Assembly (NCBI GenBank): GCA_964650405.1 | Contig: CAZYTO010000264.1 | Coordinates: 1-8,129, forward strand | Length of the DNA stretch: 8,129 nucleotides | Reading direction: 5' to 3' | From: CAZYTO01 sp964650405 | GTDB lineage: Bacteria > Acidobacteriota > Thermoanaerobaculia > Gp7-AA8 | Part shown: piece by piece, positions 6,108 through 8,129 of the stretch | Position numbering within the stretch: the stretch's first letter is position 1 | How the letters are laid out: every line of letters starts with the position of its first letter | Made by a program: the position numbers and the translations under genes | The notes under the pieces: generated by a model | What the model saw: only the letters and a program-made list of their open reading frames with translations | Database searches by the model: none | What the model was told of the DNA's origin: nothing

Positions 6108-6728
6108 TGGGGCCCGGTTCGCTTTACGCTTTGTCTGCTCGCCGTCTGCCTCATCGCGGCGGCGTGTCGCAGTATCAGTCCGCCGGTGACCATTGGCGAG
6201 CATCCGATCGCGCCGCTCGTGGCTACGAGCGCGGAGGATGCGCTGCGCGCGCTGCGTGCGGAGCGGAGCACGCTGGGCGGCGCGCGGGCTCTGCTGCACG
6301 TCCGGGTGACGGCCGGCGAGGACGTGCAGTCGTTCAAGGCCTCGATCGACGTCCACGGGGATCACATGGAGCTGACGGCGTTCACACCGCTCGGCACGAC
6401 GGCCATGAGCATTACCGCTGACGGCCAGCGCGTTCATGTCCACGACGGCCTCCGCGGCCAGGACTGGGACGGCACCGCCGCCGACCTCAGTCGAATGATC
6501 GGGATCTTCCCTCCCGGCGTACCGCCCGCCGAGATGGCCTGGCTCCTCCTCGGCTATCCGCCGCGCAGCGGCGTCGAAGTCACCGCCACTGCCACAGGCC
6601 TCTCCTCCGCCACCGCCGGCGACCTCACTGTCCGCTACGACCCCCCGGTCCACCCGCCCCAACACGCCGAAGTCACGAGCCCCAAGCAGAAGGTCGAAGT
6701 CACGATGACGCAGGTGGTGGGTCGGTAA
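6060..6728 (+). CDS. lolB: LolB-like outer-membrane lipoprotein
   Basis: From the ATG at 6060 the product is 222 residues. A hydrophobic stretch, FTLCLLAVCLIAAAC at residues 22-36, ends in a lipobox with Cys36 as the acylated residue, so the mature lipoprotein is 187 residues, about the length of mature E. coli LolB. LolB accepts lipoproteins from LolA at the outer membrane. The core fits the LolB/DUF4292 pattern loosely: a strand-rich region, FTPLGTTAMSITADGQRVHV about a third of the way in, then GIFPPGVPPAEMAWLLLGYPP. Similarity alone is weak; the position between a TPR gene and ispE supports the call. The frame stays open back to 5778, whose ATG overlaps the TPR stop (ATGA), but that would place about 94 repeat-derived residues before the signal. 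GGAG at 6044-6047 lies 12 nt before the chosen ATG. The n-region (residues 1-16) is repeat-encoded. Confidence 0.62.
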   Translation: MPDCALHRRPSPAGREWGPVRFTLCLLAVCLIAAACRSISPPVTIGEHPIAPLVATSAEDALRALRAERSTLGGARALLHVRVTAGEDVQSFKASIDVHGDHMELTAFTPLGTTAMSITADGQRVHVHDGLRGQDWDGTAADLSRMIGIFPPGVPPAEMAWLLLGYPPRSGVEVTATATGLSSATAGDLTVRYDPPVHPPQHAEVTSPKQKVEVTMTQVVGR

Positions 6729-6863
6729 TCGTTGTTCGTTGTTCGTTCTCCGTTGTTCGTGGATATTGGACCAACGCAACCTCGGACTAACGAACAGCAA
6801 CCAGCGATCAGCGAACAGCGATCATCGACCAGCGACCACGAACAACGACCAACGAACAACGAA
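6729..6863. repeat. NCGANCA heptamer arrays in inverted arrangement before ispE
   Basis: The 135 bp between lolB and ispE are almost entirely repeat. The left arm (6729-6762) is built from CGTTGTT/CGTTCTC-like words. The right half (from about 6790 to 6863) reads as heptamers ACGAACA, GCAACCA, GCGATCA, GCGAACA, GCGATCA, TCGACCA, GCGACCA, a 6-bp CGAACA, ACGACCA and ACGAACA, and then ACGAA before the ATG. The outer arms 6729-6762 and 6836-6862 are reverse complements apart from a 7-bp insertion and a 3-bp difference. The two could fold into a long stem in the lolB-ispE mRNA. Confidence 0.85.
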
Positions 6864-7643
6864 ATGCATGTCCCTTCTTACGCGAAGATCAACTGGTCCC
6901 TGCGGGTCACCGGCCGGCGCGACGATGGCTTTCATGACCTGGAGACGGTCTTCCAGGCGGTCTCGCTTCACGACACGCTGACGTTCATGCCGGCGAAGGC
7001 GCTGGCGCTGACCTGCGACGACCCGGCCATTCCGACGGACGGGACGAACCTCGTGCTCCGCGCCGCGCTGGCACTGGGCGCGCCGCCGGTGGCCATTCAT
7101 CTGCAGAAACGCATCCCGGCGGGCGGCGGGCTGGGGGGCGGCTCGTCGAACGCGGCGACGACGCTCGTCACGCTGGCCAGGATGTTCTCCGTCGATGCGC
7201 CGCTGGCGGAGCTGGCCCTGTCGCTCGGATCGGACGTGCCGTTCTTTCTCACCGGCGGTACGGCCTACGCGACGGGCCGAGGAGAGGTGCTGACGGCGCT
7301 GCCGCATGCGGCCGGCATTCCGCTGCTGCTGCTCATGCCGGAGGAGCGGGTGATGACGAAGGAAGCGTTCGCGGGGCTGCGCCGCTACTCGCCGCCGATC
7401 GGGATCGAGCGCGCCGCGCAACTGCTGCCCGAAGACCTGGTCAACGACTTCGAGGAGTCGGTCTTCGCGAAGCTGCCGCGCCTCGCTGTGTTGAAGCAGG
7501 GGCTCCTGGATGCCGGGGCGGCCTGGGCCGGGATGAGCGGCTCGGGCTCGACGATCGTGGGGCGCTTTACGAGCGCCGCCGCGCGCGATGCGGCAATGGC
7601 TGCATTTGGCGGCGTGCGCGCGGTGCCCTGCGAGACGATCTGA
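6864..7643 (+). CDS. ispE: 4-diphosphocytidyl-2-C-methyl-D-erythritol kinase
   Basis: IspE phosphorylates the 2-hydroxyl of CDP-methylerythritol with ATP, the fourth step of the MEP route to isopentenyl diphosphate, in the cytoplasm. The 259-residue product is a GHMP kinase. SYAKIN at residues 5-10 holds the substrate lysine (Lys8), PAGGGLGGGSSNAAT at 85-99 is the ATP-binding glycine loop, GSDVPFFLTGG at 122-132 carries the catalytic Asp124, and MSGSGST at 224-230 is the third GHMP motif. It is slightly shorter than the usual 280-300 residues but complete in motifs. The ATG at 6864 gives the normal N-terminus (about eight residues before the lysine). The open frame extends upstream to 6732 only through repeat sequence. 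No Shine-Dalgarno is visible because heptamer repeats abut the start. lolB-ispE adjacency is also seen in E. coli; prs, which follows there, is absent here. Confidence 0.95.
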   Translation: MHVPSYAKINWSLRVTGRRDDGFHDLETVFQAVSLHDTLTFMPAKALALTCDDPAIPTDGTNLVLRAALALGAPPVAIHLQKRIPAGGGLGGGSSNAATTLVTLARMFSVDAPLAELALSLGSDVPFFLTGGTAYATGRGEVLTALPHAAGIPLLLLMPEERVMTKEAFAGLRRYSPPIGIERAAQLLPEDLVNDFEESVFAKLPRLAVLKQGLLDAGAAWAGMSGSGSTIVGRFTSAAARDAAMAAFGGVRAVPCETI

Positions 7644-8129
7644 CCCGCACCCCTTCCAGTCGCGTCTCGATGGCCTGCCGGGCGTGCTCGAAGGCCCGGC
7701 GGTCCTTGCGCAGGTTGAACGCGAAGTTCGCCCCGAAGAAGAGGGCGTTCAGCTCGAAGGCGAGCTGGGCCGGCTCGAGCTTGCGGTCGATGTGTCCTTC
7801 GTCCTGGGCCATGCGGATGGCCTTCTCCAGGCTCTCCATCCACGTCTTCATGGCCTCGGCGATGGCATCGCGCACGGCGCCGGGGCGGCCGTCGAACTCG
7901 AACGACGCGGCGGCGAAGAAGCAGCCGCCCGGAAAGACGCCTCGCTTGACGTACTCGAGCCAGGAGCGGCACAGCGCAAAGAGCCGCGGGTACCCCCGCG
8001 GCTCTTTCAGGGCCGGGCGGAATACCTCTTCCACGAAGCGCAGCCGCGCCGCCTCGATGGCCGCGAGCTGCAGGTCCTCCTTCGAGCCGAAGTGGGCGAA
8101 GAGGCCGCTCTTCGACATGCCGAGGTCCT
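7567..8129 (-). CDS. TetR/AcrR family transcriptional regulator (5' end cut by window)
   Basis: The visible part is 186 residues and continues beyond the right edge, so the first part of the DNA-binding domain is missing. It opens with the end of the TetR helix-turn-helix, DLGMSKSGLFAHFGSKEDLQ, where MSKSGLFAHF is the recognition helix and following turn and KEDLQ the start of helix 4. The ligand-binding part follows, with FPGGCFFAAASFEFDGRPG, WMESLEKAI and LEPAQLAFELNALFFGANF, typical of many TetR repressors. Recognisable family sequence stops around AIETRLEGV. The last 25 or so residues are Arg-rich and lie opposite the 3' end of ispE, suggesting that an earlier stop was lost. The gene is convergent with ispE, so it probably does not control it. 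Its target is likely upstream, outside the window. Ligand unknown. Confidence 0.85.
   Translation of the reverse strand, partial: DLGMSKSGLFAHFGSKEDLQLAAIEAARLRFVEEVFRPALKEPRGYPRLFALCRSWLEYVKRGVFPGGCFFAAASFEFDGRPGAVRDAIAEAMKTWMESLEKAIRMAQDEGHIDRKLEPAQLAFELNALFFGANFAFNLRKDRRAFEHARQAIETRLEGVRVRSSRRAPRARRQMQPLPHRARRRS
7978..8007. repeat. Perfect 13-bp inverted repeat inside the TetR gene
   Basis: AAAGAGCCGCGGG (7978-7990) and CCCGCGGCTCTTT (7995-8007) pair perfectly around a TACC loop. A GC-rich stem with A/T-rich bottom pairs resembles a short bidirectional intrinsic terminator, but the T-run is only three bases and it sits in coding sequence. The codons it covers encode KEPRGYPRLF, an unremarkable TetR segment, so it may be a by-product of GC-rich codon choice. 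Confidence 0.6.

Noticed and set aside
6732..6863. An upstream start for ispE at 6732
   Set aside because: The extra 44 residues are translated heptamer repeats, and the IspE family begins just before the SYAKIN motif.
7567..8129. TetR protein as regulator of the lolB-ispE cluster
   Set aside because: It is convergent with ispE and shares no promoter region with the cluster. Its likely target lies beyond the right edge.

Overview
The window is about 8.1 kb of GC-rich DNA with bacterial gene organisation, most likely from an uncultivated or environmental Gram-negative bacterium. A LolB-like outer-membrane lipoprotein, an exported TPR protein and the MEP-pathway enzyme IspE all point to a diderm. 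A DUF4388 + J-like + TPR protein and abundant short intergenic repeats resemble Acidobacteriota genomes. That assignment is inference; no marker gene here settles it.

Layout. Minus strand, positions 1-3676: the N-terminus of a 2-oxoglutarate dehydrogenase E1 (cut by the left edge), a DUF2071 protein 24 bp upstream of it, and a PAP2 family membrane phosphatase 38 bp further upstream. A 610-bp non-coding repeat region (1618-2227) follows, then a DUF4388/J-like/TPR protein (2228-3676). Plus strand, positions 3853-7643: an exported TPR protein, a LolB-like lipoprotein and IspE. This order matches the TPR-lolB-ispE cluster of Pseudomonas and relatives, so it probably represents a conserved outer-membrane lipoprotein and isoprenoid neighbourhood. 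At the right edge a TetR family regulator lies on the minus strand, convergent with ispE and overlapping its 3' end.

The most unusual content is non-coding. The junctions of the right-hand cluster and the 610-bp gap are filled with repeats, many with a 7-bp period. They include (a) GAGTGCY/ATGAGGC heptamers in two inverted arrays that match in register over 63 bp; (b) NCGANCA heptamers flanking lolB in inverted orientation and running up to the ispE start codon; (c) a 64-nt hairpin with 18-bp arms; (d) a 21-bp-period direct repeat; and (e) two inverted copies of a roughly 95-bp element bounded by CCCTCTCCCG palindromes. Copy (e) reaches into the 5' end of the lolB reading frame and appears to encode the N-terminal residues of its signal peptide.

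No RNA genes, CRISPR array, transposase or recognisable replication origin was found. No new multi-gene system is proved here. The strongest leads are the repeat architecture and its apparent remodelling of the lolB and ispE start regions.
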